NCBI RefSeq assembly: GCF_024158915.1
Contig: NZ_JAMZGF010000061.1
Span: 1 to 32,448 of the forward strand
Reading direction: 5' to 3'
Source of the DNA: Chryseobacterium sp. S0630
GTDB taxonomy: Bacteria; Bacteroidota; Bacteroidia; Flavobacteriales; Weeksellaceae
Length of the DNA stretch: 32,448 bases
In this document: positions 32,392 through 32,448 of the stretch, piece by piece
Numbering within the stretch: the first letter of the stretch is position 1
How the letters are laid out: each line of letters opens with the position of its first letter
Translations under genes and position numbers: made by a program
The notes under the pieces: generated by a model
The model's input: only the letters and a program-made list of their open reading frames with translations
The model's database searches: none
What the model was told of the DNA's origin: nothing

Positions 32392-32438
32392 TCTGACAGT
32401 TACAATCAAATTGAATAACTTTAAACAGATTAAGTATT
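32383..32438. repeat. Perfect 13-bp inverted repeat between two genes
   Basis: AATACTTAATCTG (32383-32395) and CAGATTAAGTATT (32426-32438) are exact reverse complements with a 30-base spacer. The left arm covers the stop codon of the PDDEXK_5-like gene and the right arm ends directly before an ATG at 32439. It could be an operator pair, an RNA hairpin or a terminator-like fold; no T-run follows it. Confidence 0.6.
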
Positions 32439-32448
32439 ATGACAACAC
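32439..32448 (+). CDS. Possible start of next gene, cut by window end
   Basis: An ATG followed by two threonine codons directly after the right arm of the 13-bp inverted repeat. Only three codons are visible, so nothing can be said about the product; the start is inferred from its position after an intergenic gap. Confidence 0.25.

Noticed and set aside
1..32448. CRISPR array, tRNA, rRNA or insertion sequence
   Set aside because: No regularly spaced repeats, cloverleaf, rRNA or transposase-like sequence was noticed by eye on either strand.

Overview
This window looks like the middle of an integrative and conjugative element (ICE) from a low-GC member of the Bacteroidota, most likely the Flavobacteriia (Weeksellaceae type, for example Chryseobacterium or Elizabethkingia). 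The taxonomic call is inference. It rests on the Bacteroidota-type Tra/Mob gene set, TopB and DUF4099/DUF3945 backbone genes, several TAnnTTTG-type -7 boxes, and starts that mostly lack a Shine-Dalgarno sequence. No rRNA, tRNA, integrase, insertion sequence or CRISPR array was seen, so neither end of the element appears to be inside the window.

Layout. (1) 1-2000: the head of a leftward transfer operon (ParA-like, DUF3408, TraD-like), ending in hairpins. (2) 2000-2605: a divergent intergenic region holding a strong oriT candidate (two adjacent inverted repeats) plus short direct and inverted repeats. (3) 2606-7531: the mobilization module mobA-mobB-mobC (relaxosome accessory protein, relaxase, VirD4/TraG-type coupling ATPase), interrupted by an antisense DUF1016/YhcG PD-(D/E)XK nuclease gene. 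(4) 7699-11178: a leftward pair, a DUF4099/DUF3945 protein followed by topoisomerase III. (5) 11277-17059: a DNA-damage cassette. It has an AlkB-like dioxygenase, an HTH-S24 (LexA/CI-like) repressor, and, divergent from the repressor, a Y-family polymerase with an intact active site followed by a compact DnaE-type polymerase.

(6) About 17090-26600 is strikingly AT-rich cargo. It contains a small P-loop NTPase gene; a divergent pair encoding a three-helix inner-membrane protein and an outer-membrane beta-barrel-like protein; a 1609-residue fusion of a sacsin/Hsp90-type ATPase domain with a UPF1/DNA2-type SF1 helicase; and, 5 bases later, a second SF1-like helicase. (7) 26673-32391 holds a membrane-anchored exonuclease VII large-subunit-like protein, a tiny HTH protein overlapping it tail to tail, a GIY-YIG nuclease, a secreted LRR/EF-hand protein, a predicted PD-(D/E)XK protein, a frameshifted second DUF4099/DUF3945 gene, and a small PDDEXK_5-like protein. 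A 13-bp perfect inverted repeat sits just before a start codon at the right edge.

How the parts fit (inference): the left third transfers the element and the DnaE/Y-polymerase cassette supplies damage-inducible mutagenic repair. The stretch between the two inverted DUF4099/DUF3945 paralogues (9790-11178 and 30700-31969) looks like an accessory bay. The best candidate for an undescribed system is the HATPase-helicase plus SF1-helicase operon, possibly working with the neighbouring membrane-anchored ExoVII-like protein. The envelope-spanning pair next to it is a second candidate. All functions are read from motifs by eye; no database search was possible.
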